From assembly GCF_019799925.1 (NCBI RefSeq), contig NZ_JABGCG010000002.1:248001-312000 (forward strand): a DNA stretch of 64,000 nt, in the 5' to 3' direction. Within the stretch, counting starts at the first letter, position 1; each line of letters begins with the position of its first letter. The position numbers and the translations under genes were made by a program. The notes beneath the pieces are model-generated. The model was not told the DNA's origin. It worked only from the letters and a program-made list of their open reading frames with translations, and did no database searches. This DNA comes from Blastococcus sp. CPCC 205250. GTDB lineage: Bacteria > Actinomycetota > Actinomycetes > Mycobacteriales > Geodermatophilaceae. Below are positions 26,765 to 35,900 of this stretch, in pieces.

Positions 26765-27813
26765 CAGATGGTCGCCGCCTGCTCGGCGAACTCCTCGTAG
26801 CGGTACGGGTGGTCGGCGACCATCTGCTCCGCGTTCTCGGGCGTGATCATGTCCTGGAAGATCTCGTTCTCGAAGGTGGCCTCGTCGCCCTCGATCGCGG
26901 CGATCACCGCCTGCGCGGCCACCAGGCCGGTCTCGGCCGCGGAGTAGTAGCGCGCGGCGCTCAGGTAGGGCGTCTGCAGCCAGTCCATCATCTCGTCGTC
27001 GGCGTCGCTGGAGACGTGCGCGATGTTCGTGATGCCCTGCGACTCCAGGTAGGAGCTGATGCCGTTGGACATGGAGGCGGCGTAGGCCACGATCGCCGTC
27101 ACCCCCGGGTTGGCCTGCAGCCCGGACTCCACGATGTCGGTGGCGGTGTCGCGGGCGAAGAAGCCCTGTTCCCGGACGACGACCTCGAAGCCGCTGCCCT
27201 CCAGCGCCTCGTCGAGCCCCTCGTCGATCCGCTCGGAGAAGCCCTGGCCGACGATGCCCTGCACCACGATGACCGGCCCCGGGGTGGCGTTGGCCTTGAG
27301 CCACTCGCCGATCAGCCGGCCGCCCTCCACCGAGTCCAGTGCCGCGACGCCGGTGAAGAACTCGTCGGCCTCGCTCTCCCCCGGCCACAGGGCGTTGCCG
27401 ACGGGGATGTCCTGCGCCTGCGCCTGCTCGGCCGCCCGAGCCAGCGTCGCGGCGTCGGCGGGGAGCACGACCAGCCCGGCGATCCCCTGGCTGAGCAGGT
27501 TCTCGATGTTGCCCAGCTCGACCGAGGAGTCGAAGTCGTTCTGGATGCCGGTGAAGTCGTAGCCGGTCCCGTCGAGTGCCTTGAGCACACCCTCGGCGAC
27601 GTAGCTGGAGTAGGCGTTGTTGCCGTTCAGCGAGATGCCGATCGTGCCGCTGCCCCCACCGCCCCCGCCGCCGCCGGAGCCACCCGAGCCGCCGGAGTCG
27701 TCGCCGCAGGCGGCCAGCAGCAGCCCACCGCCGACGAAGCCGGTGAGGCGCAGGAACCCGCGTCGGTCCATCGGCAGGAGGGGGGTGCGCGGGGTCGGGG
27801 GACGGGAGGTCAT
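26764..27813 (-). CDS. Sugar/nucleoside-type ABC transporter substrate-binding lipoprotein
   Basis: 349 residues. The N-terminus has a twin basic region (MDRRGFLRL) and lipobox LLAAC, followed by an unusual Gly/Ser linker with a run of glycines. The mature protein is a periplasmic-binding type-I fold (TIGISLNGNNAYSSYVAEGV, LPADAATLARAAEQAQAQDIPV) of the RbsB class. It probably captures a sugar-like or nucleoside-like ligand for the permease encoded upstream. A 94-bp gap with a hairpin (27866-27890) separates it from the permease gene. Confidence 0.85.
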   Translation of the reverse strand: MTSRPPTPRTPLLPMDRRGFLRLTGFVGGGLLLAACGDDSGGSGGSGGGGGGGGSGTIGISLNGNNAYSSYVAEGVLKALDGTGYDFTGIQNDFDSSVELGNIENLLSQGIAGLVVLPADAATLARAAEQAQAQDIPVGNALWPGESEADEFFTGVAALDSVEGGRLIGEWLKANATPGPVIVVQGIVGQGFSERIDEGLDEALEGSGFEVVVREQGFFARDTATDIVESGLQANPGVTAIVAYAASMSNGISSYLESQGITNIAHVSSDADDEMMDWLQTPYLSAARYYSAAETGLVAAQAVIAAIEGDEATFENEIFQDMITPENAEQMVADHPYRYEEFAEQAATI

Positions 27814-27865
27814 GGCTGCTCCAGTGGCTCAGGCGGCTCGTGTCGCGGGGTCGGGGGTGGAACAG

Positions 27866-27890
27866 CCGTCGGCACGGCGCTGTCCGACGG
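27866..27890 (-). other. Intra-operon hairpin
   Basis: CCGTCGG and CCGACGG form a 7-bp stem with an 11-nt loop between the permease and binding-protein genes. It may protect or partially terminate the mRNA to raise binding-protein levels; this is inference. Confidence 0.35.
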
Positions 27891-27907
27891 TGGTCGAGGG
27901 GGCGGGG

Positions 27908-29011
27908 TCACGCTCCGTCCGGGGGCGGGGTACCGCGGGAGGAGGGGCGCGTCAGCGGCGCGATCAGCCCGCGCAGCGCCGACCGTCCCCGCGCGCCGCC
28001 GGCCCGCGCCGAACGCAGGTCGGCCGCGGCCGTGACGACGACGGCGATGATCAGGATCCCGCCGGAGACCAGTGCCTGGTAGGCGCCGGGGACCCGCAGG
28101 AAGGTGAGCGAGGCGGTGATGGTGCCGAAGACCAGCACGCCCACCGCGGTGCCCAGCATGGTCCCGCGCCCGCCGGCCAGGGCCGCCCCGCCGAGCACGG
28201 TGACGGCGATGACCGACAGCTCCAGCCCGGACCCGGCGCGCGGGTCGCCCGCGGCGAGACGGGCCATGAGGACCAGGCCGCCGAAGGCCGCCAGCGTGCT
28301 GTTGCCGACGAACAGCAGCACGATGTGGCGGCGCACGGGGACGCCGGCGAGGAAGGCGGTCGGCTGCGAGGACCCCAGGGCGTAGGTGGTCCGGCCGAAG
28401 CGGGTGAGGTGCAGCAGCAGCCCCGCCAGCACGAGGACGACGATCAGCATGACCGCGGGCGCGCGCAGCCCGAACCACTGCCCGAAGCCCCAGCTGTCCA
28501 GGCCGTCGTCCACCCGGATCGGCACGTTGTCGCTGAACACCAGCGCCAGCGACGCGAGGACCGACAGCCCGCCGAGGGTCAGGATGAACGGCGGGACGTC
28601 GAGGTAGGCCACGACCAGCCCCCAGACCAGCCCGACGAGCGCGCCGAGGGCGAGGCCGAAGGCGACCACCGCCACCGTGCTCCACCCGGCCGCGAACTGC
28701 TTGGCCGCGAGCACGCCGACCAGGCTCACCAGGCTGCCGACGGAGAGGTCCATCTGGCCGCCGATGAGCAGGAACGTCTGCCCGGCGGCGAGGATCCCCA
28801 GGACGGCGACCTGCGTCAGGATGTTCTCGATGTTGCTGCCACGGAGGAACGCCGCGTTCTCGCTGTTGGTGTAGACCGCCAGGCCCAGGACGAGCACGAG
28901 CAGCGGCACGATCGTGCGCAGCGCCTGGGTGGTCGTGTGCTGCAGCCGCGGACCGCGCGCGGCCGCCGACCGCGCGGGGGCCTGCGCCGGCGGGTCCTGC
29001 AGGGTGGTCAT
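27908..29011 (-). CDS. Sugar-type ABC transporter permease (RbsC-like)
   Basis: 367 residues with eight to ten hydrophobic segments. FLLIGGQMDLSVGSLVSLVGVLAA and LTLGGLSVLASLALVFSD match the RbsC/XylH permease class, and LGGAALAGGRGTMLGTAVGVLVFG is the family's cytoplasmic coupling loop. The ATG overlaps the stop of the ATPase gene (ATGA). The C-terminal about 35 residues are basic and probably cytoplasmic. Confidence 0.88.
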   Translation of the reverse strand: MTTLQDPPAQAPARSAAARGPRLQHTTTQALRTIVPLLVLVLGLAVYTNSENAAFLRGSNIENILTQVAVLGILAAGQTFLLIGGQMDLSVGSLVSLVGVLAAKQFAAGWSTVAVVAFGLALGALVGLVWGLVVAYLDVPPFILTLGGLSVLASLALVFSDNVPIRVDDGLDSWGFGQWFGLRAPAVMLIVVLVLAGLLLHLTRFGRTTYALGSSQPTAFLAGVPVRRHIVLLFVGNSTLAAFGGLVLMARLAAGDPRAGSGLELSVIAVTVLGGAALAGGRGTMLGTAVGVLVFGTITASLTFLRVPGAYQALVSGGILIIAVVVTAAADLRSARAGGARGRSALRGLIAPLTRPSSRGTPPPDGA

Positions 29012-30618
29012 CGGTCCTCCTCCAGAGGCGGCGTGCGGACGTCGAGGCGGTCGTCGAGGACGACGGCCTCCCCCACCTCGTGGGCACCCTCGGTCTCCAG
29101 CTCGTACAGCCGCTCGGGCGTGATCGCGTCCCCCTCCAGTGCGGCGGTGGCCACGCCACCGACCATCACGACCACCCGGTCGGCCAGGGCGGCGATCTCC
29201 TCGTAGTCGCTGGAGACCACGACGACGGCCACCCCCTCCGCGGTCAGGTCGAGCAGCTGGGCGTAGATGTCGAACTTGGCGGCCACGTCGACCCCGGCGG
29301 TGGGCTGGTCGAGCACCAGCACCCGGCAGCCGGCCGACAGCCAGCGGGCGAAGACCACCCGCTGCTGGTTGCCGCCGGACAGCACCCGCACCGGCGACCC
29401 GGGCGAGGCCGCGCGGACCCGGCCCAGTTCCAGCGCGGTCGCGGCGTCGCGCAGCGCACGCCGCGGCCGGAACAGCCGCGAGCGGGCCGCCGCACCCAGT
29501 TGGAGGTTCTCCACGATCGCGCGCTCCAGGAGCAGTGCCTGGCGCTTGCGGTCGGCGGGCACGAAGCCGATTCCCGCCGACGCCGCGGCCGCCCGGCTGC
29601 GCAGCCGCCCGGTCCCGGCCAGCTCGACGGTGCCCTGGGCGGGCTCGCGCACCCCGGCCAGCAGCTCGGCCAGCACCGACGTGCCCGACCCCGCCGGGCC
29701 GGAGAGGGCGAGCACCTCGCCGGGGCGGACGGCGACGTCGATGGGCGCGAGCTGCCCGGGGACGGCGACGGCGGAGGCCTCCAGCACGGGCGCGGGGGGC
29801 GTGGCCGGCCGCGGCGCGCGGGGCAGCCGGCTGTGCTGGATCTCGCGGTCGAACATCGCGCGCAGCAGCCCGTCGGTGTCGGTCTCGGCGACCGGGACGT
29901 CGAGGACGTGCCGGCCGTTGCGCAGCACCGTCGCGGTGTCGGCGACCTCGAAGACCTCGTGCAGGTGGTGGGAGATGTAGAGCAGCGTGGTGCCGTTCTC
30001 CCGCAGCGAGCGGATGACGCGGAACAGCACCTCCACCTCGTCGCCGGCCAGCGAGGCGGTCGGCTCGTCGAGCACGATGACCTGGGCCGGGCGGGCGGTG
30101 GTGCGGGCGAGCTCGACCAGCTGCTGCTGCGCCGCGGTCAGGTCCCCGGCGCGCGCCCGGGCATCGAGGTCGAGGCCGAGGCGGTCCAGGTGCGCCTGCG
30201 CCCGCCGTGCGACGGCGCGGGAGCTGACCAGACCCAGGGCGTTGCGCGGCAGGGAGTCCAGCAGCACGTTGTGCCCGACGGTGAGGTCGGCGGCGACGTG
30301 CCGCTCCTGCGGCAGCACGCGGACGCCGAGCTTGCGGGCGGCCACCGGGGTGGCGTGCCGCAGGGGCTCGCCGCCGATGTAGACCTGGCCGGCGTCGGGC
30401 CGCTCCGCCCCGGTGAGGATCCGGATGAGCGTGGACTTGCCGGCGCCGTTCTCCCCCAGCAGCGCGTGGACCGTGCCGGGGCGCAGCCCGATCGAGACGT
30501 CGTCGAGGGCTCGGACCCCGGGGAAGGACTTGGAGATCCCGACGCAGGAGATGGCGAAGCCGGGGTCGGCGGGGTCGCCGGCCGCGGCCGCTGGTTCCAC
30601 GTGCAACAGCGCGCTCAC
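29008..30618 (-). CDS. Sugar-type ABC transporter ATP-binding protein (RbsA-like, two cassettes)
   Basis: 536 residues with two tandem cassettes. The first has Walker A GENGAGKSTLIRILTGAE and Walker B QVIVLDEPTASL, with a weak signature (LTAAQQQLVELAR). The second has a degenerate Walker A (GPAGSGTSVLAELL, with T instead of K) but a good signature LSGGNQQRVVFARWL and Walker B LVLDQPTAGVD. A degenerate second Walker A is usual in RbsA. The ATG overlaps the ferredoxin gene stop, so transporter and redox genes are translationally coupled. Confidence 0.88.
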   Translation of the reverse strand: MSALLHVEPAAAAGDPADPGFAISCVGISKSFPGVRALDDVSIGLRPGTVHALLGENGAGKSTLIRILTGAERPDAGQVYIGGEPLRHATPVAARKLGVRVLPQERHVAADLTVGHNVLLDSLPRNALGLVSSRAVARRAQAHLDRLGLDLDARARAGDLTAAQQQLVELARTTARPAQVIVLDEPTASLAGDEVEVLFRVIRSLRENGTTLLYISHHLHEVFEVADTATVLRNGRHVLDVPVAETDTDGLLRAMFDREIQHSRLPRAPRPATPPAPVLEASAVAVPGQLAPIDVAVRPGEVLALSGPAGSGTSVLAELLAGVREPAQGTVELAGTGRLRSRAAAASAGIGFVPADRKRQALLLERAIVENLQLGAAARSRLFRPRRALRDAATALELGRVRAASPGSPVRVLSGGNQQRVVFARWLSAGCRVLVLDQPTAGVDVAAKFDIYAQLLDLTAEGVAVVVVSSDYEEIAALADRVVVMVGGVATAALEGDAITPERLYELETEGAHEVGEAVVLDDRLDVRTPPLEEDR

Positions 30619-30929
30619 AGGTCCAGCACCAGGACGGGCGTGACGGACCGGTCCACACAGAGCGCGATCCGCCGGCCGGCCGCCCGGGCGCGGGCCGACA
30701 GCACCGTGTTGCGGAACTCCGGCACGCCCTCCAGGACCGTGCTCACGCAGGAGCCGCAGTCGCCGTTCCGGCAGGTGAAGTCGACCTCGACGACCTGCTC
30801 GACGACCTCGAGCAGGGTGCGGTCCGCGGGTACGTGGAGCGTCACGCCGGTGCGGCGGAGCTCGACGTCGAAGGCGGGTCCGGCGGCGGCCGCGGCCGGC
30901 CGGGGAGCGGTCCCCTCGATCGTGCTCAC
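30615..30929 (-). CDS. Plant-type 2Fe-2S ferredoxin
   Basis: 104 residues. The cysteine pattern CRNGDCGSC ... ALC is CX4CX2C followed about 32 residues later by the last Cys, i.e. the beta-grasp ferredoxin layout found at the end of phthalate-dioxygenase-reductase and vanillate-demethylase reductase proteins (FDVELRRTGVTLHVPADRTLLEVVE is the typical start). No flavin domain is attached, so it is a stand-alone electron carrier. The GTG at 30929 overlaps the stop of the oxygenase. Pairing with a 2OG oxygenase is unusual because that family does not normally need an electron-transfer protein. Confidence 0.85.
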   Translation of the reverse strand: MSTIEGTAPRPAAAAAGPAFDVELRRTGVTLHVPADRTLLEVVEQVVEVDFTCRNGDCGSCVSTVLEGVPEFRNTVLSARARAAGRRIALCVDRSVTPVLVLDL

Positions 30930-31921
30930 ACCCGCTGGTGCGTCTTCTCGAACTTCATGGTCAGGTGGTCGCCCGAGGTGGTCGGGGCGTACTTCGGCGG
31001 GACGCCGGGCTCGAGACAGGTCGGCAGCACCTCGACGACGGCGTCGTAGTTGGGCTGGTGGAAGAAGACGATCGACATCCGCTCCGTGCTGCCCTCGGCG
31101 TCCCGCGGCGGGTTGGCCACCCGGTGCCGGGTGGAGATCCACTGGTCGTTCGTCCACTGCGCCATGAGGTCGCCGATGTTGACGACGAGCGCGCCGGGGA
31201 TGACCGGCACGTCGACCCAGTCGCCGTCCTGGGTGAAGACCTGCAGGCCGCCGGGGGCCGCCTCCGGCCGGACGATGGTCAGGCTGCCGTAGTCGGTGTG
31301 CGCCCCGGCCCGCAGCTGGCCGGGCAGCGGGGGCTCCTCGCGGTGCGGGTAGTGGATCGCCCGCAGCATGGAGATGTCCTTGTCGATCTTGTCGTCGAAG
31401 AAGTGCTCGGGCAGGTCCAGGCCGAGCGCGAAGCCCCGCATGAGCGTGCGGCTCAGGTCGTCGGCGGCCTCGAAGTAGCGCTCCCACGCCTGCTGCATGC
31501 CGGCCGGGCGCTCCGGCCACTGGTTGGGGATGAAGTGCGGGCCGGCGTTCTCGACGGCGAAGTACGGGTCGTCGGAGACCACGTGCGGGCCGACGTCGAA
31601 CTTCTCGTGCAGGTCGCCGGGCGCGCTGGTGTCGTCGTTGTACGCGAAGGCCTGCTCCCCCACCGCGGTGTAGCCGCGGACCGTCTTGGGGTCGGGCTGG
31701 GCCACTCCGCGCTTCTCCTCCAGCGGCAGGGCGAAGAACTCCTTCGCGGTGTCGTAGACACCGGCGATCAGCTCGTCGGGGACACCGTGCCCGGTGATCG
31801 AGAAGAACCCGATCTCCCGGCATGCCGCGGCGATCTCCTTGCCCACCGCGCGGCGGCGCTCCTCGTCGGGGCTGGAGAGGTCGCTGATGTCGATGACCGG
31901 GACCGGGCTGGTGTCGCTCAC
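30926..31921 (-). CDS. Isopenicillin-N-synthase-family oxygenase, first gene of the transporter operon
   Basis: 331 residues. Same architecture as the oxygenase at 25336: VPVIDISDLSSPDE, GFFSITGHGVPDEL, iron ligands AHTDYGS and TRHRVANPP, and a RMSIVFF segment with the 2OG-binding arginine. It heads a six-gene operon (oxygenase, ferredoxin, ATPase, permease, binding protein, VOC). GTG start with GAGGAGG about 7 nt upstream. The substrate is probably the imported compound or a product of it; the type of ligand is unknown. Confidence 0.87.
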   Translation of the reverse strand: MSDTSPVPVIDISDLSSPDEERRRAVGKEIAAACREIGFFSITGHGVPDELIAGVYDTAKEFFALPLEEKRGVAQPDPKTVRGYTAVGEQAFAYNDDTSAPGDLHEKFDVGPHVVSDDPYFAVENAGPHFIPNQWPERPAGMQQAWERYFEAADDLSRTLMRGFALGLDLPEHFFDDKIDKDISMLRAIHYPHREEPPLPGQLRAGAHTDYGSLTIVRPEAAPGGLQVFTQDGDWVDVPVIPGALVVNIGDLMAQWTNDQWISTRHRVANPPRDAEGSTERMSIVFFHQPNYDAVVEVLPTCLEPGVPPKYAPTTSGDHLTMKFEKTHQRV

Positions 31922-31953
31922 GTCGTCCTCCTCGCGCTGGGACCGGCACGATG

Positions 31954-31982
31954 AGTCTGCGGAGCCCCGCGGAGCCGCTCAA
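31954..31982 (-). promoter_or_regulatory. Candidate promoter of the oxygenase-transporter operon
   Basis: On the minus strand TTGAGC is followed after 17 bp by CAGACT. The same GCAGACTCA nonamer occurs upstream of the paralogous oxygenase at 25322-25330. This points to a shared promoter element. Confidence 0.45.
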
Positions 31983-31987
31983 CGAGT

Positions 31988-32024
31988 GGTCCTCACACTC
32001 CTGGACCGCAGGAGTGTGAGGACC
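31988..32024. terminator. Perfect 15-bp inverted repeat
   Basis: GGTCCTCACACTCCT (31988-32002) pairs with AGGAGTGTGAGGACC (32010-32024) around a 7-nt loop. It lies 77 nt after the DUF2071 gene and directly upstream of the -35 of the oxygenase operon. Terminator is the likelier role, but operator is possible. Confidence 0.65.
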
Positions 32025-32100
32025 GTACATCGGAAACACCGCCGTTGCGTCCCGGTGCCCGCCCCGCCACGCAGGTCACGAACGGGTACGGGACGCCGCC

Positions 32101-32847
32101 TCAGCCGGGGATGCGCGGGCCGAAGCGGACGTCGACCCCCGGGGACCACAGGACGCTGTCGGGCGGCCCGCTGACGGGGAGCCCGGCGGCCGCGGTCAGG
32201 TCCTCGTCCCACGAGAGCACCTCCGCCTCGTGCAGCGGCCAGGCCGGGTGCTCGTTGGGCCAGTACCGGGTCCGGCCCCAGGCGCTCTGGTGCAGGCCCC
32301 AGCGGCCGGTGAGGAACGACGCGAGCGGCCCCGGGTCGGCCAGCCGGGGCCCCACCCGCAGCTCCACTCGGCCGCCGGCCCCGCGCGGTCCCGGCCAGCG
32401 CCGCCGCGTGGTGTAGACCAGCCGGTCGTCGTCACGCTCGAGCCGCATGCGCGCCCAGGTGTAGGGCAGCCGCGCGACCCAGCGGGCCACCAGGACGGTG
32501 GGCAGCCGCTCGGCCTCCAGGGACCGGAAGACGACGCCCCGGCGGCCGCGGTCGTCGACGGAGTAGAGCCGGACGTTGGTCTCCAGGAACGACCCGAGCC
32601 ACGGCAGCCCCGGGGCGCCGAGCAGCCCGATGCGGCGCATCCGGAACGGGATCAGCCCGACGTAGGTGCAGCCGTCGAGCACGTCCGGCCGGGTGCCGGG
32701 CGGCAGGAGCGGCGCCACCCGCTCCGGCTCCGCCGCCCAGTGCAGGAAGGCCGCGTCCCGCCAGCCCTGGGTGAACAGGGTGCGGCCGGCGGCGCGGGGG
32801 GCGGTGCCGGTGACCGGCTCGGGCTCGGCCGGGAGGGCGGGGGTCAC
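32101..32847 (-). CDS. DUF2071 (YqjF-like) protein
   Basis: 248 residues. TLFTQGWRDAAFLHWAAEPERVAPLLPPGTRPDVLDGCTYVGLIPFRM near the N-terminus, the ETNVRLYSVDDRGRRGVVFRSLEA segment and YHGRW-like FLTGRWGLHQS are the DUF2071 signatures. The function is unknown; the fold resembles acetoacetate decarboxylase. The start is uncertain: GTG at 32847 has GGGGAG directly before it, GTG at 32862 is an alternative. It lies between two strong inverted repeats, so it is probably monocistronic. Confidence 0.78.
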   Translation of the reverse strand: MTPALPAEPEPVTGTAPRAAGRTLFTQGWRDAAFLHWAAEPERVAPLLPPGTRPDVLDGCTYVGLIPFRMRRIGLLGAPGLPWLGSFLETNVRLYSVDDRGRRGVVFRSLEAERLPTVLVARWVARLPYTWARMRLERDDDRLVYTTRRRWPGPRGAGGRVELRVGPRLADPGPLASFLTGRWGLHQSAWGRTRYWPNEHPAWPLHEAEVLSWDEDLTAAAGLPVSGPPDSVLWSPGVDVRFGPRIPG

Positions 32848-32911
32848 CTCCCCAGCGTCCACTCCCGTCCGGGAGGTGGGGGGCAGGGGCCCGGCCGGCG
32901 GGTGTGCGCGC

Positions 32912-32942
32912 CTCCACCTCATCCGCGGCCGATGAGGTGGAG
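32912..32942 (-). terminator. Terminator of the glutamate dehydrogenase gene
   Basis: CTCCACCTCATC (32912-32923) pairs perfectly with GATGAGGTGGAG (32931-32942), leaving a 7-nt loop, 35 nt after the gdh stop on the minus strand. Confidence 0.8.
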
Positions 32943-32976
32943 AGGTGCACGGTCGCCCGGCGCCGCCGAGCGGGCC

Positions 32977-35900
32977 CTACCGGCGGCGGAGGCCCCGCAG
33001 CGTGCGCACCGCGACCAGGAGCTCGGCCAGCTCCTGCCGGTCCCCGGTCGCGAGGTCGGCCAGCTGGGCGGCGGCCCGGCGCTGGCCGGCGTCCCAGCGC
33101 TCGGCCCACGCGGTGACGAGCGCGTCGGCGTCGGTGCCCGACGTGGCGCCCTCGACCACCTCCGCGGTCAGCTCCGCCTGCTCGGCGGCCAGGTCGTCGC
33201 GCAGCGTGGCCCGCGCGAGGGAGGGCCACCGCCGGTCCCGGGGCAGTGCGGTGACCAGGTCGCGCAGCGCCACCAGGCCCAACCGCTCGGCCAGGCACTG
33301 CTGCACCCGGCCGGCCAGGCCGATCGGCGCCCCGGTCCGCTCGGCGACGACGGCCAGGTCCAGCGCGGCGGGGAGCAGCGAGGCCGCCGCCGCCTCCGCG
33401 GCCGCGTCGGCGGGCACCCCGGCCGCCTGCAGCCGTTCGGTCCGCTCCGCGTAGCCCGCGGCCTCGGACCCCAGCAGCCACCCGGGCAGCCCGGCGCGCA
33501 CCTCGGCCACCGGCCCGGCGAAGCGCTCCACCACCGCGCCGATCGGCGCCGGCCGGTCGCCGGCCAGGTCGGGGAGCCGCAGCAGCCACCGGGTCGCCCG
33601 CTCGGCCAGCCGGGTGGCCTCGGTGCGCAGCTCGACCTGGGTCGCGGCGGGCACCCGGTTGTCCATGCCGCGGGGGGCGTCCCACAGCCGGTCGACGCCG
33701 AAGACCTCACGGGCCACCGCGTGCGCCCGCACCACGCCGGCCAGGCCGACGCCCGTCTCCTCGGCGAGCCGGAACAGCCCGGTGACCCCGGCGAGGTTGA
33801 CCGCGCGGTTCGTGAGCGCCGTGGCGACGATCTCCCGGCGCAGCGGGTGGCCGGCGACCGCCTCGGGGAAGCGGCCGCGCAGCGCCGCCGGGAAGTACTC
33901 GGTGAGCAGCGACTGCAGCGCCGGGTCGTCGGGCAGCCCGGAGTGCAGGACGGCATCGCCGGCCTCGAGCTTCGCGTAGGCCAGCAGCACCGAGAGCTCC
34001 GGACCGGTCAGCGCCTGCCCGTCCCGGCGGCGTTCCCCCAGCACCCGGTCGTCGGGCAGCGCCTCGACCGCCCGCACCAGCCGGCCCGAGCGCTCCAGCG
34101 CGCGGATGAACCGCTGGCCGGCGTCGAGCAGGCTCCGGGCGGAGGCCACCTCGACCGCCAGCGTCGCGTTCTGCGCGTGGTTGTCGGTGAGGACGGCGGC
34201 GGCGACCTCGTCGGTCATCTCCTGCAGCAGCGCCGCCCGGCCCGCGGCGTCCAGCGCTCCGCGGGCGACCACCCCGTTGAGCGCGATCTTGATGTTGACC
34301 TCGTGGTCGGAGGTGTCGACGCCCGCGGAGTTGTCGATGGCGTCGGTGTTGACCCGCCCGCCGGCCAGGGCGTACTCCACGCGGCCGCGCTGGGTGAGGC
34401 CGAGGTTGCCGCCCTCCCCCACCACGCGGACCCGCAGCTGCCCGCCGTCGACCCGCACCGCGTCGTTGGCCTTGTCGCCGACGTCCAGGTCGCTCTCGGT
34501 CGACGCCTTGACGTACGTGCCGATGCCGCCGTTGAACAGCAGGTCCACGGGGGCGAGGAGGACGGCGCGGATGAGCTCCACCGGGGACAGCGTGTCCACG
34601 TCCTCCGCCAGGGCCAGCGCGGCGCGCATCGGCTCGCTGACCGGGATCGCCTTCGCCGTCCGCGGCCACACGCCGCCGCCCGGGCTGACCAGCGCGGCGT
34701 CGTAGTCGGCCCAGGAGGAGCGCGGCAGGTCGAACAGGCGCCGGCGTTCGGCGAACGACGTCGCCGCGTCCGGCGTGGGGTCGACGAACACGTGCCGGTG
34801 GTCGAAGGCGGCGACCAGCCGGATGTGCTCGCTGAGCAGCATCCCGTTGCCGAACACGTCGCCGGACATGTCGCCGACGCCGACGACGGTGAACTCCTGG
34901 CTCTGCACGTCGACGCCGAGCTCGCGGAAGTGCCGGGTCACCGACTCCCAGGCGCCGCGGGCGGTGATGCCCATGGCCTTGTGGTCGTAGCCGACCGAGC
35001 CGCCGGAGGCGAACGCGTCCCCGAGCCAGAAGCCGCGCTCCAGTGCCACGGAGTTGGCCAGGTCGGAGAAGGTCGCCGTCCCCTTGTCCGCGGCGACGAC
35101 GAGGTAGCTGTCGTCGCCGTCGTGGCGCACGACGCGGTCCGGGGGGACGACGGCGCCGTCGACCAGGTCGTCCGTGATGGACAGCAGCGTGCCGATGAAC
35201 AGGCGGTAGCAGGCCTGGCCCTCGGCGAGCTGGGCGTCCCGGGAGGGGTCGGCCGGGGGCCGGCGGACGACGAAGCCGCCCTTGGCACCGGTCGGCACGA
35301 TGACGGTGTTCTTCACCATCTGCGCCTTGACCAGTCCGAGCACCTCGGTGCGCAGGTCCTCGTGCCGGTCGGACCAGCGCAGGCCCCCGCGGGCGACCGC
35401 GCCGAAGCGCAGGTGCACGCCCATGACGCGGGGCGAGCTGACCCAGACCTCGCGCTGGGGGCGCGGCTGCGGCACGTCCGGCACCTGGGCCGGGTGCAGC
35501 TTGAGCGCCAGCGGCGTGCCGGCCGCGGACACCGCGTAGTAGTTCGTGCGCTGGGTGGCGAGCACCGCGGCCAGCAGCGAGGTGAGCACGCGGTCGGCGT
35601 CCAGCGACTCGACCTCGGCGATCGCCCGGCGCAGCGACGCGGCCAGCTCTTCCTGGCGCTTCTCCCGGCCCGCCGGGCGGTCGGGCGAGAAGCGGGTCTC
35701 GAACAGGGCGACGAGCCGGGCGACGACGTCGGGGTGGGCAGCCAGCGTCGTCTCGACGTAGCGCTGGCCGAACGGCAGGCCGGCCTGGCGCAGCCACTGC
35801 ACGTACGCCCGGACCACGGTCACCTGGCGCCAGTTCAGCCCGGCGAGCAGCACCAGCGCGCCCAGGCCGTCGTCCTCCGCCTCGCCCCGCCACACGGCCA

